Of a stretch of DNA of 64,000 bases, positions 1-12,734 are shown piece by piece (the first letter of the stretch is position 1; each line of letters begins with the position of its first letter). A program made the position numbers and the translations under genes. The DNA is from Chloroflexota bacterium (GTDB lineage: Bacteria > Chloroflexota > Anaerolineae > Caldilineales > Caldilineaceae), in NCBI GenBank assembly GCA_016861025.1, contig BOKO01000001.1:168001-232000 (forward strand), read 5' to 3'. The notes under the pieces were generated by a model. That model had not been told where the DNA came from. It saw nothing but the letters and a program-made list of their open reading frames with translations, and ran no database searches.

Positions 1-50
1 TCCCGGAAGATAAATAGCAAAGGGGCAAAGATGACAGCAAAGGACCAAGC

Positions 51-539
51 ATGACAACGGCAACCGTTGAACAGTTCTGGCAGGCATATCTTGCCACGCT
101 GCCTGCGGACGCCCCGGCGCACCGTGCGGCGTATGTCGCCGAGCCGTTTGGCGACCACCCGGCATTGGCGGACGAACTGGGCGCGCTGGTGCTCGAAGGC
201 AAAAAGACGGCGACCTGTTCCTCGCTGTGGGAATGGGAGGCGGAAGGCAAGCCGGTCACCGAGGTCGGCGCCTTTTGGATTGTGCTGGACGGACGTGGCG
301 CGCCGATGTGCATCGCCGAAACGACCGAAGTGACGCTCCGCCGGTTCGATGAAGTGGATGAGGCGTTCGCCTATGAAGAAGGCGAAGACGACCGTTCGCT
401 GCAAGCATGGCGTGAGGGACATCAGCGCTTCTTCACACGCACCCTCGCCGCCATCGGTAAGCAATTCACGCCGGAGATGCCGCTCGTCTGCGAACGGTTC
501 CGCGTGGTGTATCGAGGAGAGTCAATGGCACGCGGATAA
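51..539 (+). CDS. ASCH domain protein
   Basis: 162-residue cytoplasmic protein. The central stretch GKKTATCSSLWEWEAEGK, followed by a beta-rich segment and the acidic pattern FAYEEGEDDRSLQAWREGH, is typical of the small ASCH/YqfB-like family (PUA-like fold, proposed RNA- or nucleoside-binding; some members are amidohydrolases on modified cytidines). No signal peptide or membrane segment. The last residues (MARG) and the stop codon lie inside the first arm of the palindromic repeat at 525-622, so the natural C-terminus may have been replaced when the repeat arrived. The family call is firm; the biochemical role is not known. Confidence 0.8.
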   Translation: MTTATVEQFWQAYLATLPADAPAHRAAYVAEPFGDHPALADELGALVLEGKKTATCSSLWEWEAEGKPVTEVGAFWIVLDGRGAPMCIAETTEVTLRRFDEVDEAFAYEEGEDDRSLQAWREGHQRFFTRTLAAIGKQFTPEMPLVCERFRVVYRGESMARG

Positions 540-622
540 CGCGGATGCTGCGGATTTGCGCGGATTTTTTCATTCGTTCTGATCCGCCTCGATCCGCCTG
601 ATCCGCGTCATCCGCGTGCCAT
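525..622. repeat. ATCCGCG palindromic repeat, copy 1
   Basis: Arms 525-546 and 601-622 are reverse complements over 22 bp with one mismatch; between them lie further GCGGAT / ATCCGC words around a T-run. Related copies lie at 36720-36810 and 43407-43485. The outer bases of the arms differ between copies but still pair within each copy. The element starts inside the 3' end of the ASCH gene and supplies its stop codon. Confidence 0.85.
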
Positions 623-647
623 CCACCCGTTATCAGGAGATTGAGTT

Positions 648-1604
648 ATGCGAGTCATCATCATCGGCGGCAGCGGGCATGTGGGCACCTATCTTGTGCC
701 GCGTCTGGTCGAAGCCGGCCATGAAGTGATCAACGTCAGCCGCCAGGCGCGCACACCCTACCAGCCGCATGGCGCGTGGAAACAGGTGCGTCAGGTTGCC
801 ATCGACCGCACCGCCGCCGAAGCCGAAGGAGCCTTCGGCGCGCAGATCGCCGCGCTTCAGCCCGACGCCGTGATCGACATGATCTGCTTCACACTTGCCA
901 GCGCGCAGCAGCTTGTCGATGCGCTGCGCGGCAAGGTGCGCCACTTCTTGCACTGCGGCACGATCTGGATTCACGGGCCAAGCGTTGTCGTGCCAACGGT
1001 CGAGACGCAGCCGCGGCGTCCCTTTGGCGAGTACGGCATTCAGAAGGCGGCCATCGAAGCGTATCTGATGGCGGAGGCGCAGCGCGGCGACTTCCCGGCG
1101 ACGGCGCTGCATCCGGGGCACATCGTGGGGCCAGGCTGGGCGCCGCTGAACCCGGCCGGACACTTCAACCCGCAGGTCTTTGCACAACTGGCGCGCGGCG
1201 AGGAGCTGGCGCTGCCCAACCTCGGTTTGGAGACGGTGCATCATGTCCACGCCGACGACGTGGCGCAGGCGTTCATGCAGGCGCTGGCGCATTGGAGCAC
1301 CGCCATCGGCGAGGGCTTTCACGTCGTCTCGCCGACGGCGGTGACGTTGCGCGGCTATGCCGAAGCGGTGGCGAGCTGGTTTGGGCAGGAGGCGAAGCTG
1401 CGCTACCTGCCGTGGGAGACGTGGCGCACCACGGTGAGTGAAGAAGAAGCGCGCGCCACGTGGGATCACATTGCGCACAGCCCCAATTGCAGCATCGACA
1501 AGGCACGGCGGCTGATCGGCTATCAACCGCGCTACACGTCGCTGCAAGCGGTCTATGAATCGGTGCAGTGGCTGATCGAACACGAAGGGCTGTTGAAACC
1601 ATGA
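648..1604 (+). CDS. NAD-dependent epimerase/dehydratase (extended SDR)
   Basis: 318 residues. The N-terminal Rossmann motif GGSGHVG (about residues 7-13) binds NAD(P), and YGIQK near residue 127 gives the SDR catalytic Tyr and Lys. The rest resembles nucleoside-diphosphate-sugar epimerases and atypical extended SDRs, with a substrate domain after HPGHIVGPGW. Start ATG has GGAGA upstream. The stop overlaps the start of the next SDR (ATGA), so the two are translationally coupled and probably act on related sugar or polyol substrates. The substrate cannot be read from the sequence. Confidence 0.85.
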   Translation: MRVIIIGGSGHVGTYLVPRLVEAGHEVINVSRQARTPYQPHGAWKQVRQVAIDRTAAEAEGAFGAQIAALQPDAVIDMICFTLASAQQLVDALRGKVRHFLHCGTIWIHGPSVVVPTVETQPRRPFGEYGIQKAAIEAYLMAEAQRGDFPATALHPGHIVGPGWAPLNPAGHFNPQVFAQLARGEELALPNLGLETVHHVHADDVAQAFMQALAHWSTAIGEGFHVVSPTAVTLRGYAEAVASWFGQEAKLRYLPWETWRTTVSEEEARATWDHIAHSPNCSIDKARRLIGYQPRYTSLQAVYESVQWLIEHEGLLKP

Positions 1605-2365
1605 AAGGCTGGACACTGGCAGGCAAGCGCGCGCTGATCACCGGCGGCAGCAAGGGCATCGGGCTGGCGACGGCGGATGAGTTTCTGGCGTTGGGCGCCG
1701 AGGTGCTGATCGTGGCGCGCGGGCAGGAAGAACTGGAGCGGGTGGTGAGCGAACGCGCCGCCGCCGGGTTGAAGATCGATGGCGTGCAGGCCGACGTCAG
1801 CAGCGCGGTGGGCCGGCAGATGGTGCTTGACGCCGTGCGTTTTCGCTGGGATGGCCTCGATGTGCTGGTCAACAACGCCGGCACGAACATTCGCCGCCCC
1901 ACGGTCGAGTACGCAGCGGAGGAGGTGGCGCACATTTTCGCCGTCAACTTCACCAGCGCCTATGAGCTGGCGCGGGCGCTGCATCCGCTGCTCTGTCGCG
2001 GCAACGGCGCAGCGGTGATCAACGTGGCATCGGTGGCGGGGATGCTCGACGTCGGCAGCGGCTCGCCCTACGGCGCGACCAAGGCGGCGATGCTGCAGAT
2101 GACGCGCAACCTGGCAGGCGAGTGGGCGCGCGACGGCATCCGCGTCAACGCGGTCTCGCCTTGGTACACCGAAACGCCGCTGGCTTCCCCTGTCCTGCGC
2201 GACCCGGAACGGCTCGACCGCATCCTCAAACGCACACCGCTGACGCGCATCGCCACGGCGGATGAAGTCGCCGCCGCCATTGCATTTCTGGCGATGGACA
2301 AGGCGTCGTACATTACTGGCGAGAATCTAGTGGTCGACGGCGGCATGACGATCAAGGGGTTATGA
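1601..2365 (+). CDS. SDR family oxidoreductase (tropinone reductase-like)
   Basis: 254 residues from the ATG that overlaps the preceding stop. Classical SDR: cofactor motif TGGSKGIG near the N-terminus, NNAG motif, catalytic Ser in NVASVAG, YGATK active-site motif, and a C-terminal ENLVVDGGM as in most classical SDRs. NADP(H)-dependent oxidoreductase, soluble. An open frame extends 33 nt upstream, but ATGA coupling to the epimerase favours 1601. Substrate unknown. Confidence 0.88.
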   Translation: MKGWTLAGKRALITGGSKGIGLATADEFLALGAEVLIVARGQEELERVVSERAAAGLKIDGVQADVSSAVGRQMVLDAVRFRWDGLDVLVNNAGTNIRRPTVEYAAEEVAHIFAVNFTSAYELARALHPLLCRGNGAAVINVASVAGMLDVGSGSPYGATKAAMLQMTRNLAGEWARDGIRVNAVSPWYTETPLASPVLRDPERLDRILKRTPLTRIATADEVAAAIAFLAMDKASYITGENLVVDGGMTIKGL

Positions 2366-2474
2366 GGGGCAAGGGGCGATTTACGAGGGGCGACGTCGGG
2401 CGATTCAGCCTCCGTCCTCACGCAACACGTAGCACGCGACACGCAGCACGCAACACAATCAACCAATATACAAA
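2366..2474. repeat. Low-complexity intergenic repeat tract (GCACGC/ACACG words)
   Basis: Between the SDR and the OsmC gene lies a run of near-repeated words (GAGGGGC; then CACGCAACACG, CACGCGACACG, CACGCAGCACG). It has no coding character. The ACACG wording resembles the tract at 48097-48181. No perfect hairpin arms are visible in this copy. Confidence 0.5.
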
Positions 2475-2480
2475 TATAAT
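2475..2480 (+). promoter_or_regulatory. -10 box TATAAT ahead of the OsmC gene
   Basis: Perfect TATAAT hexamer whose predicted transcription start (about 2487) falls only a few bases before the ATG at 2492. No good -35 lies 16-18 bp upstream (the repeat tract is there). If real, the mRNA would be leaderless or nearly so and the GGAG at 2481-2484 would not be transcribed. Confidence 0.4.
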
Positions 2481-2491
2481 GGAGTCTTCCA

Positions 2492-2932
2492 ATGGGACAA
2501 ATTGCATTGCACTGGGCCGGACATGACAGCACGATGTTCATCACGCGTGACAGTTTTGGACACATGGTTGTCGCCGGTTCGTGGCCCAAGAACGACGAGG
2601 AAAACGGCGTTGAGTGGAAAGGCGTCAAACCCTCCGACATGTTGGTGATGGCGCTTTGCTCCTGCTCGGCTTATGACGTAGTGACAATCTTGCGTCGTCA
2701 GCGCCAAACATTGACCGACCTATGCATCACTGCGGAGGCGCATCAGGCGTCTGAACCACCCTATCAGTTCACCGACATTCACCTGCACTACGCTGTAACC
2801 GGGCGCGATCTCGACCCGGCCAAGGTCGAACGGGCGATTAAGCTCTCTGAGGAGAAGTACTGCTCCGTCGCCGCCACGATTCGCGGGGTGACGAAAATCA
2901 CCAACAGCTTTGAGGTGCGGCAAGAGCAGTAG
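2492..2932 (+). CDS. OsmC/Ohr family protein
   Basis: 146 residues. The OsmC fold reduces peroxides with two conserved cysteines. Candidate redox cysteines are in the helix ALCSCSAYDVV (about residues 55-65) and in EEKYCSVAATI near residue 120; the second motif is the family's usual second Cys site. It belongs to the general OsmC branch rather than Ohr. Soluble, no signal peptide. ATG has GGAG 8 nt upstream. It stands alone between the SDR pair and the ABC exporter, so the neighbourhood gives no substrate clue. Confidence 0.88.
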   Translation: MGQIALHWAGHDSTMFITRDSFGHMVVAGSWPKNDEENGVEWKGVKPSDMLVMALCSCSAYDVVTILRRQRQTLTDLCITAEAHQASEPPYQFTDIHLHYAVTGRDLDPAKVERAIKLSEEKYCSVAATIRGVTKITNSFEVRQEQ

Positions 2933-2997
2933 CAAACGGGGGGAGGAATGAGAAAAGCGAGTAGCCTACATAATCTTGCACTATAAGAGGTGTCAAT

Positions 2998-4776
2998 GTG
3001 TTGAAGTCATTCCGGCGCATGTTCGTCATCTACAAAGGCTATCGTCTGCGTCTGCTTCTTTCACAGATGTTGCTGCTGATTTCGGCGCTGGCCAGCATTT
3101 CGATGGCGGCGATGAATCAGCAGTTGATCAATGAGGGGTTGCTTGCTGGCAAACCGCTGGTGATCATCGGCGCTGGCATTTGGATGGCGGTGCTGGCGTT
3201 GGTGGCGGGCGGCGCTATGGCAGGGACGGCGGCGTTAGCTGTCTTCTTTGCACAGGGCACGGCGTATCTGATCCGCGCCGAACTCTACCACAAGATTCAG
3301 ACCTTCTCCTTTGCCAACTTCGACCAGTTCCGCACCGGCAATCTGCTGACGCGGCTGAGCGCCGACGTGAACTACATTGCCAATGCCGTGCTCTACACCG
3401 TGATCCTGGCGCTGTACGCGCCCTTTATGCTCGTGGTGGCGTTTACGCTGGCGATCCGCGACACGCCGAGCCTGGTGTGGGTGCTGATCGTGGTCTCGAT
3501 CGTGGTGCTAGGGGTGATGGGCTTTATCGTGCCACAGATTTTTAAGGCATACGCCCGGCGGCAGAAGCGTCTGGAAGAACTGAACAACACGCTGCAGGAA
3601 AACCTGGCCGGCATGCGCGTGGTCAAGGCGTTCGTGCGTGAGAATCTGGAGATCGAGCGTTTCGCCGCCCGCTCCAACGCCATGCGCGAGCCGGCGTTCG
3701 ATGCCGCCTTCCGCGTCGCCGCGCTCAATCCGATCCTGACGGCGATTGCGCAGATTTTCACAGCGCTGGCGATCGGCATCGGCGGGCGGCAGGTGCTCAC
3801 CAACGCCGGGCTGGATGTGGGGCAACTGGTCACCTTCATGCAATATCTGTCGCTGGTGGTGACGCCGCTGGCGATGATGGCGATTGTCGTACCCTTCATC
3901 CTGCGCGGGGATGCGTCGGCGAGCCGCGTCTTTGAGGTGGTGGACGCGCCGCCGGCGGTCAAGAACACGCCCGACGCCAAAATTCTCGATCCGGCGACCG
4001 TCAAGGGACGTCTGGCGTTCGAGAATGTCACCTTTGCCTTCCGCCGCCCCGACGGCGAATTCGACCCGCCGGCGCTCAAGAACATCAACCTGACCATCGA
4101 GCCGGGGCAGCGCGTCGGCATCCTCGGCGCAACGGGCGCGGGCAAGACTGCGCTTGTCAACCTGGTCCCGCGCTTCTACGACGCCACCGAAGGGCGCATC
4201 ACCATCGATGGCGTTGATGTGCGCGAGATCGACCAGGACAACCTGCGCCAGATCGTCGGCATTGCCTTGCAGGAGGCGGTGCTCTTCCAGGGCGATCTGC
4301 GCTTCAATCTCAAGTTTGCGGCGCCCGATGCGCCCGATGAGACGATGTTTGCCGCAGCCAAAGCCGCCGACGCCTACGGCTTTGTCACCAACCTGCCCCA
4401 GATGTGGGATGCGCCGGTGGCGCGGCGCGGCTACAATTTCTCCGGCGGGCAGCGCCAGCGCCTGGCGATCAGCCGCACCCTCACCGCGCAGCCGCGCATC
4501 CTGATCCTGGACGACAGCACCAGCGCGCTCGACGTGGCGACCGAGAGCCGCGTGCAAGCCGCCATCCCCGAGTTCACCAACAACGTCACGACGATCTACA
4601 TTGCGCAGCGCATCAGCGCCGTGATCGACCTTGACCTGATCGTGCTGATGGAAAACGGCGCTATCGTCGCCACCGGCACGCATGAGGAGTTGCTGGCAAG
4701 CAGCCCGCTCTATCAGGAAATCTATGCATCACAGTTGGGCGGCGACGCCACGACCGCAGCGGAGGTGCAAGTATGA
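2998..4776 (+). CDS. ABC exporter half-transporter, subunit with degenerate Walker B
   Basis: 592 residues: N-terminal six-helix type I exporter domain (roughly residues 15-310) and C-terminal ATPase domain. Walker A GATGAGKT near 376-383, signature FSGGQ near 481-485, Walker B ending in DDSTSALD, where the catalytic Glu is replaced by Asp506. This is the pattern of the TM287/BmrC/LmrC side of heterodimeric exporters. Start is GTG (or the adjacent TTG). ATGA overlap with the next gene, which encodes the partner subunit. Predicted inner-membrane drug/lipid exporter; substrate unknown. Confidence 0.9.
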   Translation: MLKSFRRMFVIYKGYRLRLLLSQMLLLISALASISMAAMNQQLINEGLLAGKPLVIIGAGIWMAVLALVAGGAMAGTAALAVFFAQGTAYLIRAELYHKIQTFSFANFDQFRTGNLLTRLSADVNYIANAVLYTVILALYAPFMLVVAFTLAIRDTPSLVWVLIVVSIVVLGVMGFIVPQIFKAYARRQKRLEELNNTLQENLAGMRVVKAFVRENLEIERFAARSNAMREPAFDAAFRVAALNPILTAIAQIFTALAIGIGGRQVLTNAGLDVGQLVTFMQYLSLVVTPLAMMAIVVPFILRGDASASRVFEVVDAPPAVKNTPDAKILDPATVKGRLAFENVTFAFRRPDGEFDPPALKNINLTIEPGQRVGILGATGAGKTALVNLVPRFYDATEGRITIDGVDVREIDQDNLRQIVGIALQEAVLFQGDLRFNLKFAAPDAPDETMFAAAKAADAYGFVTNLPQMWDAPVARRGYNFSGGQRQRLAISRTLTAQPRILILDDSTSALDVATESRVQAAIPEFTNNVTTIYIAQRISAVIDLDLIVLMENGAIVATGTHEELLASSPLYQEIYASQLGGDATTAAEVQV

Positions 4777-6653
4777 CTGCCGCAACACGACCGGAAGTCA
4801 ACATTACCCTCAAGGGGAAACTGGAACAGCGCAAGCGCGTCCCCGTCACCGAACGCAAGGACGACACCGCGCTGATCTTGCGTCGGCTGGTCGGCTACAT
4901 GGCGGGCGGCGAGCGGCGCCCGCGCTTTATCCGCGCCCTTGCCATCCGCATGGCGGCGGTGGCGCTGCTGATCGCGATCCCGTTCTTCACCGGGCAGGCG
5001 ATCAACGTCGTCAGCGCGCCCGACGGCGAGGTCAACACGTTGCTCCTCTGGGCAGGCTCAGCGCTGATCGCTGGCGTCGCCTTCCTGATTCTGAGCGTCA
5101 TCGCCGAGCGCGCCTTCGCCGACCTGGCGACGCAGGGGCTGGCAAATCTGCAACAAGACCTCTTTGCGCGAATGCAGAGCCTGTCGCTCAGCTTTTTCGA
5201 CCGCCAGCCGATCGGCGAGTTGATGAGCCGCATCACCAACGACACCGAGACGGTGTCGCTCTTCTATGAAAGCGCAGTCTCGCAGATGATCCGCGCCATC
5301 TTCCAGATCGGCATGATCCTGATCGTGATGGTGATCATCAACTGGCAGTTGACGCTGGTGGCGCTGCTGATCGTGCCGATCATGCTCTTTCTCACCACGG
5401 TGATCCAGCGCGTCTCGACGCCCGCCTTCACCAAGATGCAGGAGGAACTGGGCAAGGTCACCGGCTTTCAGGAAGAGACGATTTCGGCGCAGAAGGTGAT
5501 CATCAGCAGCCGACGCCAGCAATGGGCCATCGACAGCAATGACGATCTGGCGGGCGGCGTCTTCGACGTGGCGACCAAAGCCTTTTTCACCTCGCTGCTG
5601 CAGTTTCCGCTGACGCAGACGCTGACCATGCTGCAGATCGTCTCGGTGCTGGTGGTCGGTTCGTTGATGGCGCTGCACGGCAACATCCCCTTCGGCGTGG
5701 TGATCTCCTTCGTCGGCTATGCGTCGCTGCTTTCCAGCCCGCTCTCCGACATCGCCAACCTGACGGCAACGACGCTCAACGCCGTGGCGGGCGGGCGCCG
5801 CGTCTTTGCGATCATGGACGAACAGCCGACCGTGGTCGATGCGCCCGATGCCAAAGATTTCGAGTTCAAGGGTGGGCGCGTCGAGTTCGAGCATGTCGAT
5901 TTCAGCTATGTGCCCGGGCGCAAGATTCTCAAGCACAACAGCTTCGAGGCGCTGCCGGGGCAGACGATCGGCATCTGCGGGCCGACCGGCGCCGGCAAGT
6001 CGACGATCATCAATCTGCTCACGCGGTACTACGACATCGACAGCGGCGTGATTCGCATCGACGGTCAGGACATCAGCAAACTGACGCAGGAAAGTCTGCG
6101 CAAACAGATCGGCGTGGTGCTGCAAGAGGCGTTCCTCTTCTCCGACACGGTGATGAACAACCTCAAGTACGCCCGCGAAGGCGCCACCGAGGAGGAGGTC
6201 ATCGCCGCCGCCAAACAAGCCAACGCCCACGACTTCATCATGAACCTGCCGCAGGGCTACGACACTGTGATGACTGAGCGCGGCGCCAACCTCAGCCAGG
6301 GACAGCGGCAGATGATCACCATCGCCCGCGCCATGGTCGCCGACCCCAAGATTCTGGTGCTCGACGAGGCGACCAGCAACGTCGATACGCGCACCGAGAA
6401 GCTGATCCAGGGCGGTTTGCAGCGGCTGATGGCAGGCAAGACCAGCTTTATGATCGCCCACCGCCTGAGCACGATCCGCAACGCCGACAAGATTCTCGTC
6501 GTCAACGGCGGCGAGATCGTGGAGCAGGGTGCACACGACGCGCTGATGGCGCTCAAGGGCTTCTACTACAAACTCTACATGAGTCAGTTCAAAGGCAAGG
6601 GGCCGGCAAGCGAGGACGGCGAAGTCGACGCATTGGGGTTTGTGAGCACGTAA
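4773..6653 (+). CDS. ABC exporter half-transporter, catalytic partner subunit
   Basis: 626 residues. An N-terminal cytosolic extension of about 45 residues is followed by a six-helix exporter domain and an ATPase domain. Walker A GPTGAGKS near 403-410, signature LSQGQ near 507-511 (Gly to Gln, non-canonical) and Walker B LDEATSNVD with the catalytic Glu532 intact. The non-canonical signature here and the Asp in Walker B of the upstream subunit would together form one degenerate site, while the other site stays canonical, as in TM288/BmrD. Overlaps the upstream gene by ATGA; the pair is an operon. Confidence 0.92.
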   Translation: MTAATRPEVNITLKGKLEQRKRVPVTERKDDTALILRRLVGYMAGGERRPRFIRALAIRMAAVALLIAIPFFTGQAINVVSAPDGEVNTLLLWAGSALIAGVAFLILSVIAERAFADLATQGLANLQQDLFARMQSLSLSFFDRQPIGELMSRITNDTETVSLFYESAVSQMIRAIFQIGMILIVMVIINWQLTLVALLIVPIMLFLTTVIQRVSTPAFTKMQEELGKVTGFQEETISAQKVIISSRRQQWAIDSNDDLAGGVFDVATKAFFTSLLQFPLTQTLTMLQIVSVLVVGSLMALHGNIPFGVVISFVGYASLLSSPLSDIANLTATTLNAVAGGRRVFAIMDEQPTVVDAPDAKDFEFKGGRVEFEHVDFSYVPGRKILKHNSFEALPGQTIGICGPTGAGKSTIINLLTRYYDIDSGVIRIDGQDISKLTQESLRKQIGVVLQEAFLFSDTVMNNLKYAREGATEEEVIAAAKQANAHDFIMNLPQGYDTVMTERGANLSQGQRQMITIARAMVADPKILVLDEATSNVDTRTEKLIQGGLQRLMAGKTSFMIAHRLSTIRNADKILVVNGGEIVEQGAHDALMALKGFYYKLYMSQFKGKGPASEDGEVDALGFVST

Positions 6654-6757
6654 TGAACTTGTGGACCGGCCTGCCGCCGCTCTGAAGGTTCCTGCTGCTC
6701 CCTCCACTGCAATTGAGCCGGGGGTGAGACTCAAACCATTTGTCTTTTCCTGTTTTT

Positions 6758-6786
6758 TTGTCCTATGCACCCACTGGTGGTATGAT
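6758..6786 (+). promoter_or_regulatory. Sigma70-type promoter for gltB
   Basis: TTGTCC (6758-6763), 17 bp spacer, TATGAT (6781-6786), with TGG directly before the -10 (extended -10). Predicted start about 6793, roughly 210 nt before the gltB ATG. Confidence 0.6.
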
Positions 6787-7002
6787 CGATTGTCCAAATG
6801 TGGCTGATTGTTCCCTACTTGCAAGCTCCGCATCCCTCCTTCAGCGCAGAAGGCGCCCCGTCATCGTTGACATGCCGGATCAGGTGACGCCATTGTAGCG
6901 CAGGCGACCTCCGGGCAGCAGTTCGCTATAGGGTCTGGCGATACTTACGTGGTGCAATCAGCATGGTGTTGCAACCCAATGTCGACGATGAGAGGAGCGA
7001 CT
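6787..7002 (+). other. Long untranslated leader of gltB
   Basis: With the promoter at 6758-6786 this stretch would be a leader of about 210 nt. It carries no convincing ORF and I could not match it to a known riboswitch. Several short GC-rich self-complementary words occur, but no terminator with a T-run. It ends in GAGGAG ahead of the gltB ATG. The upstream piece 6654-6757 holds nothing recognisable. Confidence 0.35.
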
Positions 7003-11652
<4,650 letters not shown>

Positions 11653-11714
11653 GGAGGGAGGCGGTTGACTCCGCTCTACAGAAGATGAATTGGCAATGCC
11701 GATCGGTCAAGCCG

Positions 11715-11723
11715 TGATAAAAT
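11715..11723 (+). promoter_or_regulatory. Extended -10 promoter for the TA cluster
   Basis: TGATAAAAT: an extended -10 (TGn) plus TAAAAT, ending 6 nt before the ATG at 11730. No Shine-Dalgarno sequence lies between, so the transcript would be leaderless. No clear -35 at 17 bp. Confidence 0.45.
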
Positions 11724-11729
11724 TGTTGC

Positions 11730-12077
11730 ATGAGCGAAGACATCGAGACGCGTTTGAGCAGCATCTCGAAAGCTGATTCTTGCGAAGCGATTGGCGAATT
11801 CTGGGACACGCACAGTCTTGCTGATTACTGGAATCAAACCTACGAAGTCGAATTCGAGGTGAGGATTCCACGTTGCGTCCGCATCGAAGCCAACCTGTTC
11901 GCCCGCATCGCCGACGAGGCGCGCCGTCGCGGCGTCTCGGCTGAGACGCTGGTCAACCTGTGGATCGCCGAGCGTTTGCTTGAGAAAGCTGCGTCATCGC
12001 CTGCACCTGTCGAAGACAAGGGGATCTCTACTGCACAAAGAGAACTACAACTGGCTGAGGTCGCCACTAAGGGATAG
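11730..12077 (+). CDS. CopG-family antitoxin (first copy)
   Basis: 115 residues. The N-terminal motif IGEFWDTHSLADYWNQ and the ribbon-helix-helix-like C-terminal half (RIEANLFARIADEARRRGV, then ETLVNLWIAERL) match the CopG antitoxin family that partners BrnT-like toxins. It should bind DNA as a dimer and neutralise the toxin. A charged, probably disordered tail follows. It is a paralogue of the gene at 12364. It lies before, not after, the toxin gene, so it may be an extra antitoxin or the survivor of an older module. Probably leaderless. Confidence 0.75.
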   Translation: MSEDIETRLSSISKADSCEAIGEFWDTHSLADYWNQTYEVEFEVRIPRCVRIEANLFARIADEARRRGVSAETLVNLWIAERLLEKAASSPAPVEDKGISTAQRELQLAEVATKG

Positions 12078-12080
12078 CAG

Positions 12081-12094
12081 GTATTCGACTGAAT
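12081..12094. repeat. 14-bp direct repeat flanking toxin/antitoxin 2
   Basis: GTATTCGACTGAAT here recurs exactly at 12708-12721. In both places it lies at the end of an antitoxin gene, so the copies bracket the toxin plus second antitoxin. Probably the seam of an antitoxin-gene duplication. Confidence 0.7.
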
Positions 12095-12377
12095 GAAGAT
12101 TGCTGAATGTCTCTGGTTGCCATACATTATCGAAAAACTTGCCAGTAGGCATGGATTGCAACCAGATGAGGTGGAGGAAACCTTCCTGAACGTACCGAGA
12201 TTCTATCGAGTAGAGCGAGGCGAGCGAGCTGGTGAAGACCTGTATGCTGCATACGGCCAGACCAATGCAGGCAGGTACATCGTGGTGTTTTTTGAACTCA
12301 AGATCGATGGGGTAGCATTGGTCATCAGTGCTCGTGACATGACAGTTAGGGAACGTAGACGCTATGCAAGAAAATGA
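12093..12377 (+). CDS. BrnT-like toxin
   Basis: 94 residues. The C-terminal half (DLYAAYGQTNAGRYIVVFF, then ALVISARDMTVRERRRY) matches the BrnT/RelE-fold toxin pattern in which a GR-hydrophobic strand leads to an ISAR(D/K)M..RERRRY tail. BrnT toxins are ribonucleases that block translation. Overlaps the second antitoxin gene by 14 bp, the usual toxin-first order of brnTA. The N-terminus (ECLWLPYIIEKLASRHGL) corresponds to the family's helix. Activity is inferred from family only. Confidence 0.7.
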   Translation: MKIAECLWLPYIIEKLASRHGLQPDEVEETFLNVPRFYRVERGERAGEDLYAAYGQTNAGRYIVVFFELKIDGVALVISARDMTVRERRRYARK

Positions 12378-12723
12378 CCAGCAGGGATTGTCCAGCATCT
12401 CTCATTCACGTTCCATCGAGGAGATGGCTGAGTTTTGGGACAGCCATGACACGGCTGACTACTGGGATCAATTTGAGGAAGTGGAAATCAGAGTGACAAT
12501 GAAGCCTCGTCACCGCGTTGTGATTGAGGAGGAGATATACGCTGGCGTAGTTGAAGAATCCCGCCACCGCGGTATACAGCCTGAAACGCTGATTAACCTT
12601 TGGGTAGCTGAACGCTTACATGATTTGAGAAGCAAGCTACAACCCGAAGTTGGCGGCAGACGAGCATCTGAGTCCATGGAGAAACAACTCGCCGAAAAAA
12701 GTGAAGTGTATTCGACTGAATAG
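12364..12723 (+). CDS. CopG-family antitoxin (second copy)
   Basis: 119 residues, paralogous to the gene at 11730: AEFWDSHDTADYWDQ matches its N-terminal motif, and ETLINLWVAERL its C-terminal helix. Begins within the toxin gene, so the two are translationally coupled and probably cognate. The tail ends in the 14-bp direct repeat. Confidence 0.75.
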   Translation: MQENDQQGLSSISHSRSIEEMAEFWDSHDTADYWDQFEEVEIRVTMKPRHRVVIEEEIYAGVVEESRHRGIQPETLINLWVAERLHDLRSKLQPEVGGRRASESMEKQLAEKSEVYSTE

Positions 12724-12734
12724 GGAACTATGTA

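Noticed and set aside
5058..6833. Long minus-strand open frame opposite the ABC exporter
   Set aside because: Same cause: antisense shadow of a conserved ATPase gene; composition rich in His/Asp/Arg and no motif.
6787..7002. Known riboswitch in the gltB leader
   Set aside because: I could not fit any class I know; the region lacks a clear terminator or conserved core.
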